39,226 nucleotides of DNA from Xanthobacter autotrophicus (GCF_029991245.1 NZ_JAIVFO010000023.1:1-39226); one strand, 5' to 3'. Counted from the stretch's first letter, positions 1 through 8,125 are shown. Notes: a model not told the origin generated them from the letters alone. Program-made: numbers and translations.

Positions 1-29
1 GGACCAACCCCGCCGCCGATCCCGCGCCC

Positions 30-857
30 GTGTCCGCCTTCGACTGGCCGCCCCTCATCGTCGCCAACGCCCCCAATGGCGCCACCCGCACCAAGGCGGA
101 CCACCCGGCCCTGCCCATGAGCGCGGCGGACCTCGCCCGCACGGCAGCCGAGAGCCTGGAGGCCGGCGCGGCGATGCTCCATTTCCATGTGCGCGATGCC
201 GAGGGCCAGCACCTGCTGGACGCCGACGCCTACCGCGACGCCTCGGCTGCCATAAGGGCGGCGGTGGGCGACCGTCTCGTGCTCCAGATCACCTCGGAGG
301 CGGCGGGCCGCTACAAGGCGCCGGAGCAGATGGCGGTGGTGCGCGACGTGAGGCCGGAAGCGGTGTCGCTGGCGCTCCGGGAGATCATTCCCGACGCGGC
401 GGCCGAGACGGCGGCGGCGGATTTCTTCGCCTTCGTGCGGCGCGAGCGCATCCTCACGCAGGTCATCCTCTACAGTGCCGAGGACGTGGTGCGCTATGGC
501 GCCCTCAAGGCGCGCGGCGTGCTGGGCGAGGGGCAGGATTTCCCGCTGTTCGTGCTGGGGCGCTACACCACCGGACAGGTGTCCCAGCCCACCGATCTTT
601 TGCCCTTCCTCGCGGCGGGGGCGCAGACGGCGCCGCTGTGGTCCATGTGCGCCTTCGGACCCAAGGAGAATGCCTGCGCCACGGTGGCGGCGGGGCTGGG
701 CGGGCATGTGCGCGTGGGCTTCGAGAACAACCTGTTCGCCCCCGACGGCACCGTTGCGCCGAACAACGCCGCCCAGGTGCTCCGCGCCTGCGACGCCGCC
801 CGCACGCTGGGCCGCCCCCTCGCCGGCGCCGACATGGCGCGTATGATGATGGCGTGA
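30..857 (+). CDS. BKACE-family (DUF849) beta-keto acid cleavage enzyme
   Basis: 275 aa from a GTG start. BKACE enzymes are Zn-dependent and condense a beta-keto acid with acetyl-CoA to give acetoacetate plus a new acyl-CoA; the best known member is 3-keto-5-aminohexanoate cleavage enzyme. Visible here are the metal-binding HFHVRD motif (H51, H53) after the first helix and the C-terminal GHVRVGFENN block (R228, E232), where the family has its third Zn ligand. Length is normal for the family. The reading frame stays open upstream to the window edge, so the GTG start is provisional and the gene could begin earlier. The substrate cannot be read from sequence, because family members differ in side-chain specificity. 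The next gene, an FAD oxidoreductase, lies 154 bp downstream on the same strand. Confidence 0.85.
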   Translation: MSAFDWPPLIVANAPNGATRTKADHPALPMSAADLARTAAESLEAGAAMLHFHVRDAEGQHLLDADAYRDASAAIRAAVGDRLVLQITSEAAGRYKAPEQMAVVRDVRPEAVSLALREIIPDAAAETAAADFFAFVRRERILTQVILYSAEDVVRYGALKARGVLGEGQDFPLFVLGRYTTGQVSQPTDLLPFLAAGAQTAPLWSMCAFGPKENACATVAAGLGGHVRVGFENNLFAPDGTVAPNNAAQVLRACDAARTLGRPLAGADMARMMMA

Positions 858-1011
858 GGCCAAGGGGATCCCCACGCTTCCCGTTAGAGCGCGCCGTTCA
901 TCGACGAAGCGGCGGGACGGCGGCGGTCCGACAACGCCTTCACTAGGCGGAGCGATCCACCTCGCATAGAGTTTCGTATTCGAAGCGACGGTAACGACGG
1001 CGGCGGAAGCC

Positions 1012-1932
1012 ATGTTCGACGCGGTGATCATCGGCGGGGGGCCAGCGGGAGCGTCATGCGCCCTGTGGCTGAAGATGCTCGGTTTCCGCCCCTGCATCGT
1101 CGAGCGCAGGCAGGTCCTCGGCGGCCTGCAGAACGACAATCCCTATCCCAACAAGTGGATGGCCCCCGTCCGCGACAGGACCGGGTTCGAGGTCGCCGCC
1201 GAAATCCATCGCCATGTGATGGAGCATGACATCGTCTGCCGCCTCGGCGAGTCCGTCACCGCCCTGGAACTGGTGGAGGGCGGCTTCCGCATCACCACGG
1301 CGGGCGGCGAAACGCTGCTTGGGCGCGCCTGCGTGCTCGCCTCCGGGGTGCGGCCGGTGAAGGGCGGCTTCACGGAATCCCACGAGGTGATCATCGGTCC
1401 CGGCCGCACCATGTTCAACGCGGTTTTCGAGCGGCAGTCCGTCGCCATCCTCGGCGGCGGCGACAATGCCTTCGAGAACTACATCTTCGTGCGCAAGCGC
1501 GGGGCGGAACGCATCACCCTGTTCGCCCGCACCATCCGCGCCCGGCGGGAGTTCCTGGAGAAGGTGCCCCCCGCGGACGTGCGCATCGGCGCCTATCCGG
1601 TGGCACCCGAAATCCCCGAGGTGGCGGGCCGGCGCTTCGACCGCATCGTGGTGCTGTACGGCTGGGAGCCCTACCTGCCCTACGCCCGGCATCTCAACCT
1701 CGCCCGCGACCCGCGCGGCTTCGTGGAGACGAGCGCGGATTGCGAGACCGCCATCCCCGACCTCTACGCCATCGGCGAGATCGCCCAGCGCATGCATCCG
1801 TGCTGCGCCACCTCCATGGCGGACGGCGTGGTGGCGGCAAAGGCCATCCAGCGCTCGCTGGAGCAGGACGCCGTCGCGCGCTTCGCCGAACGGGTGCGCC
1901 GCGCGGCCGCCTCCGATCCGGTTCGGGGATAA
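1012..1932 (+). CDS. NAD(P)/FAD-dependent oxidoreductase, thioredoxin-reductase-like fold without CxxC
   Basis: 306 aa, ATG start preceded by a GGAAG-like ribosome site. An N-terminal FAD-binding Rossmann motif (GGGPAG, residues 8-13) is followed by a second dinucleotide motif (ILGGGDNA, near residue 145) and a C-terminal HPCCATSMADG segment that resembles the FAD-contacting end of the TrxR/AhpF superfamily. The CxxC redox pair that normally sits just before the second Rossmann motif in thioredoxin reductase is missing, so it should not be called TrxB. Ferredoxin- or flavodoxin-NADP reductase-like or other single-component roles are possible. The stop codon lies only 9 bp from the stop of the convergent ABC ATPase gene. 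Substrate and partner unknown. Confidence 0.75.
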   Translation: MFDAVIIGGGPAGASCALWLKMLGFRPCIVERRQVLGGLQNDNPYPNKWMAPVRDRTGFEVAAEIHRHVMEHDIVCRLGESVTALELVEGGFRITTAGGETLLGRACVLASGVRPVKGGFTESHEVIIGPGRTMFNAVFERQSVAILGGGDNAFENYIFVRKRGAERITLFARTIRARREFLEKVPPADVRIGAYPVAPEIPEVAGRRFDRIVVLYGWEPYLPYARHLNLARDPRGFVETSADCETAIPDLYAIGEIAQRMHPCCATSMADGVVAAKAIQRSLEQDAVARFAERVRRAAASDPVRG

Positions 1933-1941
1933 AAGCTGTTT

Positions 1942-2739
1942 TCAGCGCGCGGGAGCCGGCTTGCCGAGGCATGAGAGCCCAGCCGGATCGCCCCGCAAGG
2001 GCGCTCCCGTGGTCACCGGTGCAGCAAGCGCCGCCGCCACCTCCGGCCGCTTCAAGAGGGCCGCTGCGGCCTCGAACACCGCTCCGGGCGCGGCATCGGG
2101 GCGGACCGGCGCCTGCGGAAGATCCGCCACCACCCGCGCCGGGCGGGGCGACAGCACCACGATGCGATCGGCAAGGCGCACCGCCTCGGTGATGTCGTGG
2201 GTGACGAACAGGGCCGCCGCCCCCGCCCCTTCCACCTCGGCCCGCAGCAGCGCCTGAAGATGGCCGCGCAAGCCCACGTCGAGGGCGGAGAAGGGCTCGT
2301 CCATCAGCACGAGGTCCGGCTTCAGCGCGAAGGCGCGGGCGATGGCGACGCGCTGCTGCATGCCGCCGGAAAGCTGCGCCGGCCGTTTGCCGAGATCGGC
2401 GTCGCCCAGACCGAGCCGCCGCAGGATCGCCGCCGCGGCCGCGCGGCGCTCCGCCCGGGCCATGCCGAGCGCCTTGAGGCCGAAGGCGGCATTGTCGCGG
2501 GCGTCGGCCCAGGGCATCAGTCGCGGGTCCTGGAACACCATGGCGGTCCGCGCGAAGCCGTTGGCCACGCGCCCGGCCTGCACCGCCTCAACGCCGGCGG
2601 CGAGGCGCAGCAGGCTGGTCTTGCCGCAGCCGGAGGGGCCGAGCAGCACCACCAGTTCGCCGCGCTTCACCGCCAGGTCGATGCCCGCCAGCACCGGCAC
2701 GCCGCCAAAGCCCAGATGCAGCCCTTCCAGCGCCAGCAC
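1942..2739 (-). CDS. ABC transporter ATP-binding protein, NitT/TauT (nitrate/sulfonate/taurine) type
   Basis: 265 aa. A GTG start at 2739 is chosen because it lies 2 nt after the permease stop and has GGAGG about 7 nt upstream; the open frame continues further upstream but only as a shadow of the permease gene. All ATPase motifs are present: Walker [10 protein letters not shown] (34-42), Q-loop [10 protein letters not shown] (Q70), signature LSGGMQQR (123-130), Walker B LVLMDEP (143-149) and switch His in FVTHD (H181). The motif spacing and the DPRLMPW block are like SsuB/TauB ATPases. It is the last gene of a binding protein-permease-ATPase operon and would power import of a small organic or inorganic anion, or an aromatic or amine compound. 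Ligand unknown. Confidence 0.9.
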   Translation of the reverse strand: MLALEGLHLGFGGVPVLAGIDLAVKRGELVVLLGPSGCGKTSLLRLAAGVEAVQAGRVANGFARTAMVFQDPRLMPWADARDNAAFGLKALGMARAERRAAAAAILRRLGLGDADLGKRPAQLSGGMQQRVAIARAFALKPDLVLMDEPFSALDVGLRGHLQALLRAEVEGAGAAALFVTHDITEAVRLADRIVVLSPRPARVVADLPQAPVRPDAAPGAVFEAAAALLKRPEVAAALAAPVTTGAPLRGDPAGLSCLGKPAPAR

Positions 2740-2741
2740 GG

Positions 2742-3572
2742 TCAGGCCTCCGCCCGCGATGCCCGCCAGCCGCGCAGGGGCGCCAGCAGCAGGGCATCGG
2801 CCACGAGCAGGACAACGACCGCGAGCACGATCCACGCCATGGTGGCGGCAAGGTCGAAATGGGAACGGGCGGTGGCGAGGCCGCCGCCGACCCCGTCGGC
2901 GCCGCTCAGCACTTCCGCCATCACCGCCACCTTGAAGGAGAAGGCGAGCGCCGTGGCCAAAGCCGGCAACAGGAAGTCCGCCAGCGCCGGCAACACAAGG
3001 TCGGTGAGGCGCTGGAGCGGCGGCGCGCGATAGAGAACGGCCATCTCGGTGAGGGCCGGATCGCGGCTGGCGACGCCCTCCAGCGCCGCGAGGAAGAGGA
3101 TCGGCGCGGCGGTGATCGCCACGGTGAAGCCCGCCGCCGCGCCGCCGGGGCCGAACCACAGCAGCGCCAGCACCACCCAGGCGATGGGCGGCGTGCCCAG
3201 CAGCGCCGTGAACACCGGGCGGGACATGGCCCCCACCGGCAGCACCAGCCCGCCGGCAATGCCCAGCACCAGCCCCACCGCGCCCCCCACAAGGCACCCG
3301 CCGAGGGCATGGACCAGGGTGGCAAGGAGCGCCGGGCCGGCTACCCCGCTCACCACCAGGTGCACCACGGCCTGCCCCGTGTCCTGAAGGCTCGGCAGCA
3401 CGAAGGGGCCGAGGGCCATGGCGCCCCATTGCCACGCCAGGGCGAGGAGGCTGAGGCCCGTGGCCGTCCACTGTGCCACCGCGAAGGCCGGTTCGCGTGC
3501 CCGGTTCACCCGGGGCGGCGTGCCCTTCGCCCGGAGGCGCGCGACGGGGCGGCTGCGGTCGGCCCAGGCCAT
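2742..3572 (-). CDS. ABC transporter permease, NitT/TauT type (BPD_transp_1)
   Basis: 276 aa with about six hydrophobic segments after a basic N-terminus. The cytoplasmic coupling loop (EAA loop) is visible as EGVASRDPALTEMAVLYRAP, followed by LVLPALADFLLPAL, as in SsuC/TauC-like permeases of the inner membrane. It starts 7 nt after the binding-protein stop with a GAGG element just upstream, and its stop is 2 nt before the ATPase GTG, so the three genes form one translationally tight operon. No truncation is seen. Confidence 0.88.
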   Translation of the reverse strand: MAWADRSRPVARLRAKGTPPRVNRAREPAFAVAQWTATGLSLLALAWQWGAMALGPFVLPSLQDTGQAVVHLVVSGVAGPALLATLVHALGGCLVGGAVGLVLGIAGGLVLPVGAMSRPVFTALLGTPPIAWVVLALLWFGPGGAAAGFTVAITAAPILFLAALEGVASRDPALTEMAVLYRAPPLQRLTDLVLPALADFLLPALATALAFSFKVAVMAEVLSGADGVGGGLATARSHFDLAATMAWIVLAVVVLLVADALLLAPLRGWRASRAEA

Positions 3573-3579
3573 CGCCGCC

Positions 3580-4575
3580 TCAGAAATTCATGTAGAAGCT
3601 GTCGGGCGGCAGCTTGCCGGCCAGCGCATCGGGCTCGAAGGCGAGCAGGGTCTCGTAGAAGGCGATGAGGCCGGCCTTCTGCTGCGCCGCCGGCTCGGCC
3701 ACCACGTTGAAGTGGTCGAGGGCGTTGGCGAACATGTGGGCCTTCACATCCATCTTCTGCTCGGCGAGCTGGCCGGCCTCGCTCTTGTTGGCCATCACCC
3801 AGTCGCGGGCGCCCGGCAGGCCGGCGCCGAGCGCCGCGATCAGCTCCGGGCTTTGCTCGATCAGGCGCTCGTGCACGGCGATGCCGGCCATGGGCAGGCC
3901 GAGGCCGTTGTGCTGCGCCTTCCAGTCCGCCTGCAGGCTGATGGCGCGGTTCAAGGTGCGCCCCTCCCTCTTCGCCATCATGATGGCCGCGGTGGCCGGC
4001 GGCTCGGAGAGGATGGCCGTGGTGGCGCGCCCGGCCGCCAGCATCTGCGCCGCCTCCATGGGGGTGCGCACATAGGTGATGGTCATGTCCTTGTCCGGGT
4101 CCATGCCATGGCCCCTGGCGATGGAGCGGAAGACGAGGTCGGGCATGTCGTTCTTGAAGAAGCCGACCAGTTCCTTGCCGGCAAGGTCCTTGAACGCCTT
4201 GATGCTCTCATCCGCCGAGACCACGAACAGGTGGCCCATGGACAGGATGGCGAACAGCTTCAGCGGCAGGCCGCGATTGGCGAGGTTCGCCGGCACATGG
4301 GTGGGAGTGGTGAACAGGCCGGTGCGGCCGGAGACGATGGCGGCGCGCAGTTCGTCCGTATCGCGCCACAGGCGAAAGGCCGCGCCGGGGGCCGCCTGAT
4401 CGAGCGCCCCGGACTGGATGAGACGCAGCAGCACGATGGTGGAGCCATTGGGCGCGCCCAGGATTTCGAGCCCCGGCGCCGGGGCCGCCAGCGCCGGCAG
4501 ATTCGGCCAGGCAAGCGCCCCGGCGGAGCCGGCGAGCGCGCCGAGAAGCGCGCGCCGATTGAGCAATCCGTTCAT
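3580..4575 (-). CDS. ABC transporter substrate-binding protein, NitT/TauT family
   Basis: 331 aa from ATG 4575, preceded by GGGGGA at a good distance. The frame is open further upstream (to 4896), but that part is Arg/Pro-rich and lacks a signal sequence, so it is rejected. The N-terminus NRRALLGALAGSAGALAW has a twin-arginine and a hydrophobic core, suggesting Tat or Sec export to the periplasm. The body resembles NMT1/SsuA-like solute-binding proteins (IVLLRLIQSG; a SGRTGLFTTPTHV ligand-loop region; AGKELVGFF; ILSEPPATAA). The name rests on overall pattern and on the cognate permease and ATPase next to it. The ligand cannot be deduced. Confidence 0.82.
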   Translation of the reverse strand: MNGLLNRRALLGALAGSAGALAWPNLPALAAPAPGLEILGAPNGSTIVLLRLIQSGALDQAAPGAAFRLWRDTDELRAAIVSGRTGLFTTPTHVPANLANRGLPLKLFAILSMGHLFVVSADESIKAFKDLAGKELVGFFKNDMPDLVFRSIARGHGMDPDKDMTITYVRTPMEAAQMLAAGRATTAILSEPPATAAIMMAKREGRTLNRAISLQADWKAQHNGLGLPMAGIAVHERLIEQSPELIAALGAGLPGARDWVMANKSEAGQLAEQKMDVKAHMFANALDHFNVVAEPAAQQKAGLIAFYETLLAFEPDALAGKLPPDSFYMNF

Positions 4576-4626
4576 GGAAAATCCCCCGGACGATGCCGGC
4601 GCCGAAACGATGGGCGGCGCACAAGC

Positions 4627-4644
4627 TATATTCCATGAAATATA
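4627..4644. promoter_or_regulatory. Near-perfect 18-bp palindrome between divergent genes (candidate operator)
   Basis: The sequence TATATTCCATGAAATATA reads as 7-bp arms around a CATG core with a single mismatched pair. It lies 51 bp upstream of the ABC binding-protein start (minus strand) and about 230 bp upstream of the family-3 binding-protein start (plus strand). It is an AT-rich island in GC-rich DNA and overlaps the TATAAT string at 4641-4646. A dimeric transcription factor site is inferred; no regulator gene is in the window to match it. Confidence 0.45.
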
Positions 4645-4871
4645 ATAAGTCGCCGCATCGACCAAGCGGCCTTTCGCACCGGCACGCGGGCCTTGGTGCC
4701 GCAGCCGCGCGCTTTCCTGCCGGACCACGACCCGCGCGGCTGCCGCCTGCGCGGGGGGCGACAGGTTGCATTCCGTCGCACCGACCACGCAGCCCTTGGC
4801 GCGGCGCGCGGGGCACGGCAAGATCGCGCCCGCGGGTGGGAGCTTGCGGGCGCGATCTGGGGGGAATGGGC

Positions 4872-5762
4872 ATGGCGACAAGAACCGGTCACTCATCGGG
4901 TGGGTGCTTCCCCACGCGAGGCCTGTCGACGACTCTCATGGCCCTTGCAGTGCTCGCCGCCTTTGCGAGTTCCGCCGGGGCCCAGACCCTCGATCGGGTG
5001 GCCGGCGGCGAACCCTTCCGCATCGGCTATCGCCAGTTCGCCCCGCCCTATTCCTATGCCGCCGCCAACGGCCAACCCTCGGGCTATATCGTGGACCTGT
5101 GCCGCGAGGTGGCGGACGGGGTGAAGCGGATGCTGAAGCTGCCGACCCTCAAGGTGGACTATGTGAAGGTCACCGCCGAGGACCGCTTCGAGGCGGTGCG
5201 CGACGGGCGCATCGACATCCTGTGCGAGCCCTCCTCCATGACCATGTCGCGGCGGGCGCTGGTGGATTTCTCCCTGCCCACCTTCCTCGACGGGGCGGGC
5301 GTGGTCACCCGCGGCACGGCGGTGAAGGGGCTGGAGGACCTCAAGGGCAAGAAGGTGGGCGTGCTGCGCGGCACCACCACGGAGGAAAATTTGCGCGCCA
5401 CCCTCGGCCAGATGCGCATCGCCGCCGACATCGTCACCGTCACCGACCATCCGGACGGGCTGAAGCAGCTCGCCGACGGCAAGCTCGACGCCTATTTCGG
5501 CGACCGCGGCATCCTCAACTACCTGATCTCGAACAGCCCGACCGGCAACCGCCTCAGCCTCTCCGACCAGTATTTCACCTTCGAGACCTATGCCCTCGCC
5601 TTGCCCCGCGGCGACCAGGCGTTCCGGCTGGTGGTGGATGCGACGCTGGCGGACCTCTACCGCACCGAGCGCATCCGCGACATCTATGCCAGGAGCTTCG
5701 GCAAGTTCCCGCCGGACCAGTTCCTCAACGCGCTCTTCGTCATCAACGGGGTGCCGAAGTAA
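4872..5762 (+). CDS. Periplasmic family-3 (amino-acid type) solute-binding protein
   Basis: 296 aa. ATG 4872 is preferred over ATG 4866 because the GGGGGG ribosome site ends about 7 nt before it; an ATG far upstream (4593) adds Arg/Pro-rich noncoding-like sequence. The signal peptide is clear (basic start, LSTTLMALAVLAAFASSAGAQ). The SBP_bac_3 fold is shown by FRIGYRQFAPPYSY, GQPSGYIVDLCREVA, a central FSLPTF and DLKGKKVGVLRGTT, and DAYFGDRG. Such proteins deliver amino acids or related amines to an ABC importer, or act as sensor receptors. No cognate permease or ATPase is adjacent; eutB follows 87 bp downstream on the same strand, which suggests co-transcription with ethanolamine utilisation. 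Ligand unknown. Confidence 0.82.
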   Translation: MATRTGHSSGGCFPTRGLSTTLMALAVLAAFASSAGAQTLDRVAGGEPFRIGYRQFAPPYSYAAANGQPSGYIVDLCREVADGVKRMLKLPTLKVDYVKVTAEDRFEAVRDGRIDILCEPSSMTMSRRALVDFSLPTFLDGAGVVTRGTAVKGLEDLKGKKVGVLRGTTTEENLRATLGQMRIAADIVTVTDHPDGLKQLADGKLDAYFGDRGILNYLISNSPTGNRLSLSDQYFTFETYALALPRGDQAFRLVVDATLADLYRTERIRDIYARSFGKFPPDQFLNALFVINGVPK

Positions 5763-5849
5763 GGCGTGGCTTCACCGCTGGAGTTTCCATAGAGGCATAT
5801 TTGTTGCAGGAGAAGAGACCCTTCCCCGGACCGAGCGTGGAGACCGGCC

Positions 5850-7238
5850 ATGGCTTACGTGCACCGCATCGGCACGAAATCCTTCGTCTTCGCCGACCTG
5901 AAGGAGCTGATGGCCAAGGCGACGCCGCCCCGCTCCGGCGACATGCTGGCCGGCATCGCCGCCGCCACGGCCGAGGAGAACGTGGCCGCCAAGATGTGCC
6001 TGGCCGAGGTGCCGCTGAAGGCGTTCCTGTCCCAGGCCCTCGTGCCTTACGAGACCTGCGAGGTCACCCGCCTCATCCTCGACAGCCACGACGCCGCCGC
6101 CTTCGCCCCGGTGTCTGCCATGACGGTGGGCGATTTCCGCGACTTCCTGCTGTCCCATGAGGCAACGTCGGAGGTCCTCGCCGGCCTGGCTCCGGGCCTG
6201 ACGCCGGAGATGGCGGCGGCCGTCTCCAAGATCATGCGCAACCAGGACCTCATCCTCGCGGCGAAAAAGTGCCGGGTGGTCACGCGTTTCCGCAACACCA
6301 TCGGCCTGCCCGGCACCATGGCGGTGCGCCTGCAGCCCAACCACCCCACGGACGATGCCGCCGGCGTCTCCGCCGCCATCCTCGACGGCCTGCTCTATGG
6401 CTGCGGCGACGCGGTGATCGGCATCAATCCCGCCTCCGACAGCCTGCCCGTGATCGAGCGCCTGCTGAAGCTCATGGACGAGGTCATCACCCGCTTCGAG
6501 ATCCCCACCCAGAGCTGCGTGCTCACCCACGTCACCACCTCCATCGGCCTGATGGAGCGCGGCGCGCCGGTGGACCTGGTGTTCCAGTCCATCGCCGGGA
6601 CCCAAGGGGCCAACCGCTCCTTCGGCATCGACCTCAAGCTGCTCGCCGAGGGCGCCGACGCCGCCCGCACGCTGAAGCGCGGCACGGTGGGGCAGAACGC
6701 CATGTATTTCGAGACCGGCCAGGGCTCGGCTCTCTCCGCCGGGGAACATCACGGGGTGGACCAGCAGACGCTGGAAGCCCGCGCCTATGGGGTGGCGCGG
6801 GCCTTCAACCCGCTGCTGGTGAACACGGTGGTCGGCTTCATCGGGCCGGAATATCTTTATGACGGCAAGCAGATCATCCGCGCCGGGCTGGAAGATCATT
6901 TCTGCGGCAAGTTGCTCGGCGTGCCGCTGGGGGTGGATGTCTGCTATACCAACCACGCCGAGGCCGACCAGGACGACATGGATACGCTGCTTACGCTGCT
7001 GGGCGCGGCGGGCGTCACCTACATCATGGGCATTCCCGGCGCCGACGATGTGATGCTGAACTATCAGTCCACCTCCTTCCACGATGCGCTCTACATCCGC
7101 GAGGTGCTGGGACTGAAGCGTGCGCCGGAGTTCGAGGCATGGCTGGAGCGCATGGACATCACCGCGCCCGATGGCCGCCTGCTGCCCGCCGATGCCCGCC
7201 ATCCGCTCCTGGGCTACGTGGCCGGGCGGGCGGCATGA
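5850..7238 (+). CDS. eutB: Ethanolamine ammonia-lyase large subunit
   Basis: 462 aa, about the usual EutB length (Salmonella 453). With EutC and adenosylcobalamin it converts ethanolamine to acetaldehyde and ammonia by radical chemistry in a TIM barrel. Known substrate contacts are visible in place: R160 and Q162 in AVRLQPNHP, N193 in IGINPASDS, the catalytic-region Glu in MYFETGQGS (E288), and the Asp in GVDVCYTNHAEADQ (D363). GGAG lies about 10 nt upstream of the ATG. The TGA overlaps the eutC ATG (ATGA), so translation is coupled. The 87-nt leader shows no cobalamin-riboswitch-like structure that I can recognise. Confidence 0.96.
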   Translation: MAYVHRIGTKSFVFADLKELMAKATPPRSGDMLAGIAAATAEENVAAKMCLAEVPLKAFLSQALVPYETCEVTRLILDSHDAAAFAPVSAMTVGDFRDFLLSHEATSEVLAGLAPGLTPEMAAAVSKIMRNQDLILAAKKCRVVTRFRNTIGLPGTMAVRLQPNHPTDDAAGVSAAILDGLLYGCGDAVIGINPASDSLPVIERLLKLMDEVITRFEIPTQSCVLTHVTTSIGLMERGAPVDLVFQSIAGTQGANRSFGIDLKLLAEGADAARTLKRGTVGQNAMYFETGQGSALSAGEHHGVDQQTLEARAYGVARAFNPLLVNTVVGFIGPEYLYDGKQIIRAGLEDHFCGKLLGVPLGVDVCYTNHAEADQDDMDTLLTLLGAAGVTYIMGIPGADDVMLNYQSTSFHDALYIREVLGLKRAPEFEAWLERMDITAPDGRLLPADARHPLLGYVAGRAA

Positions 7239-8011
7239 TCGCGCGCGATCCCTGGGCGGCCTTCTCCCGCCACACGCCCGCCCGCATCGCCCTCGGCCGC
7301 ACCGGGGCCAGCCTGCCCACGGACGAGGTGCTGCGCTTCGCCCTCGCCCACGCCCAGGCCCGCGATGCGGTCCACACGCCGTTCGATGCGGACGGGGTGG
7401 CCGGCGAGGTGAAGAGCCTCGGCTTTGCCACCCTGCGGGTGTCCAGCGCGGCGCCGGCGCGGGACATCTATCTGCGCCGCCCGGACCTCGGCCGTCGCCT
7501 GTGCGACGAGAGCCGCGCCACCCTCGCCGCGGCGGCGGGCGATCCGGTGGATCTGGCGCTGGTGGTGGCGGACGGGCTCTCCTCCGCCGCCATCCATGCC
7601 CAGACGAAGCCGTTTCTTGCGGCCTTCAAGCCCTTCATCGCCCAGCAGGGCTGGAGCCACGCGCCCGTGGTCATCGCCTCCGGCGCGCGGGTGGCGCTGG
7701 GGGACGAGGTGGGCGCCCTCCTGAAGGCGCGGGCCTGCGTGCTGCTGGTGGGCGAGCGGCCGGGCCTGTCCTCGCCCGACAGCCTCGGCCTCTATCTTAC
7801 CTTCGATCCCCAGGTCGGCCGCACCGACGCCGAGCGCAACTGCATCTCAAACGTGCGCCCAGATGGCCTGAGCTTCGAGGCCGCCGCCTTCAAGCTCGCC
7901 TGGCACATCCGCGAGGCGCTCCGGCGCCGGATCACCGGCGTGGAGCTGAAGGACGAAAGCGACCTGCTGCTCGAAGATGGACGCGCGCCGACGCTGCTGG
8001 GCGGCGGCTGA
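7235..8011 (+). CDS. eutC: Ethanolamine ammonia-lyase small subunit
   Basis: 258 aa from the ATG that overlaps the eutB stop; an earlier in-frame start at 7139 would lie inside eutB and is rejected. EutC completes the cobalamin-binding site. Family blocks are visible: FALAHAQARDAV, IYLRRPDLGRRL, VADGLSSAAIHAQ, VLLVGERPGLSSPDSLGLY and ERNCISNVRPDGL. Compared with enterobacterial EutC (about 295-300 aa) it lacks the N-terminal extension that in Salmonella helps target the enzyme to the microcompartment, fitting a free cytosolic enzyme. The EutA reactivase is not encoded in this window. Confidence 0.95.
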   Translation: MIARDPWAAFSRHTPARIALGRTGASLPTDEVLRFALAHAQARDAVHTPFDADGVAGEVKSLGFATLRVSSAAPARDIYLRRPDLGRRLCDESRATLAAAAGDPVDLALVVADGLSSAAIHAQTKPFLAAFKPFIAQQGWSHAPVVIASGARVALGDEVGALLKARACVLLVGERPGLSSPDSLGLYLTFDPQVGRTDAERNCISNVRPDGLSFEAAAFKLAWHIREALRRRITGVELKDESDLLLEDGRAPTLLGGG

Positions 8012-8042
8012 CTCAGAATCTATGCGCATTACGTAAGGTAAA

Positions 8043-8057
8043 TTGCCAGACTGGCAA
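8043..8057. promoter_or_regulatory. Perfect inverted repeat TTGCCAGACTGGCAA upstream of the ethanolamine permease
   Basis: Seven-base arms are separated by a single A, in the 114-bp gap between eutC and the permease start. A one-base spacer is too short for an RNA hairpin terminator, so the symmetry points to a protein-binding site, for example a GntR- or LacI-type repressor. The family is a guess. Directly downstream is an A-tract. Confidence 0.45.
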
Positions 8058-8125
8058 AAAAGTTGCCTGAGCATATGCCTGGCGCGGAGGTGTCTCCGGC
8101 GCCCGTTCATGGAGGGCTGGGTCTC

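Noticed and set aside
2740-3471. N-terminal extension of the ABC ATPase
   Set aside because: It is the out-of-frame reading of the permease; the ribosome site and GTG at 2739 give a normal ATPase.
4641-4646. Perfect TATAAT as a plus-strand -10 box
   Set aside because: No -35-like hexamer 15-19 bp upstream; better explained as part of the palindrome.
5763-5849. Cobalamin riboswitch before eutB
   Set aside because: The 87-nt leader is too short and shows no B12-box-like sequence.
5772-7202. 476-codon open frame antisense to eutB
   Set aside because: eutB motifs are strong; the antisense frame has no recognisable domain.
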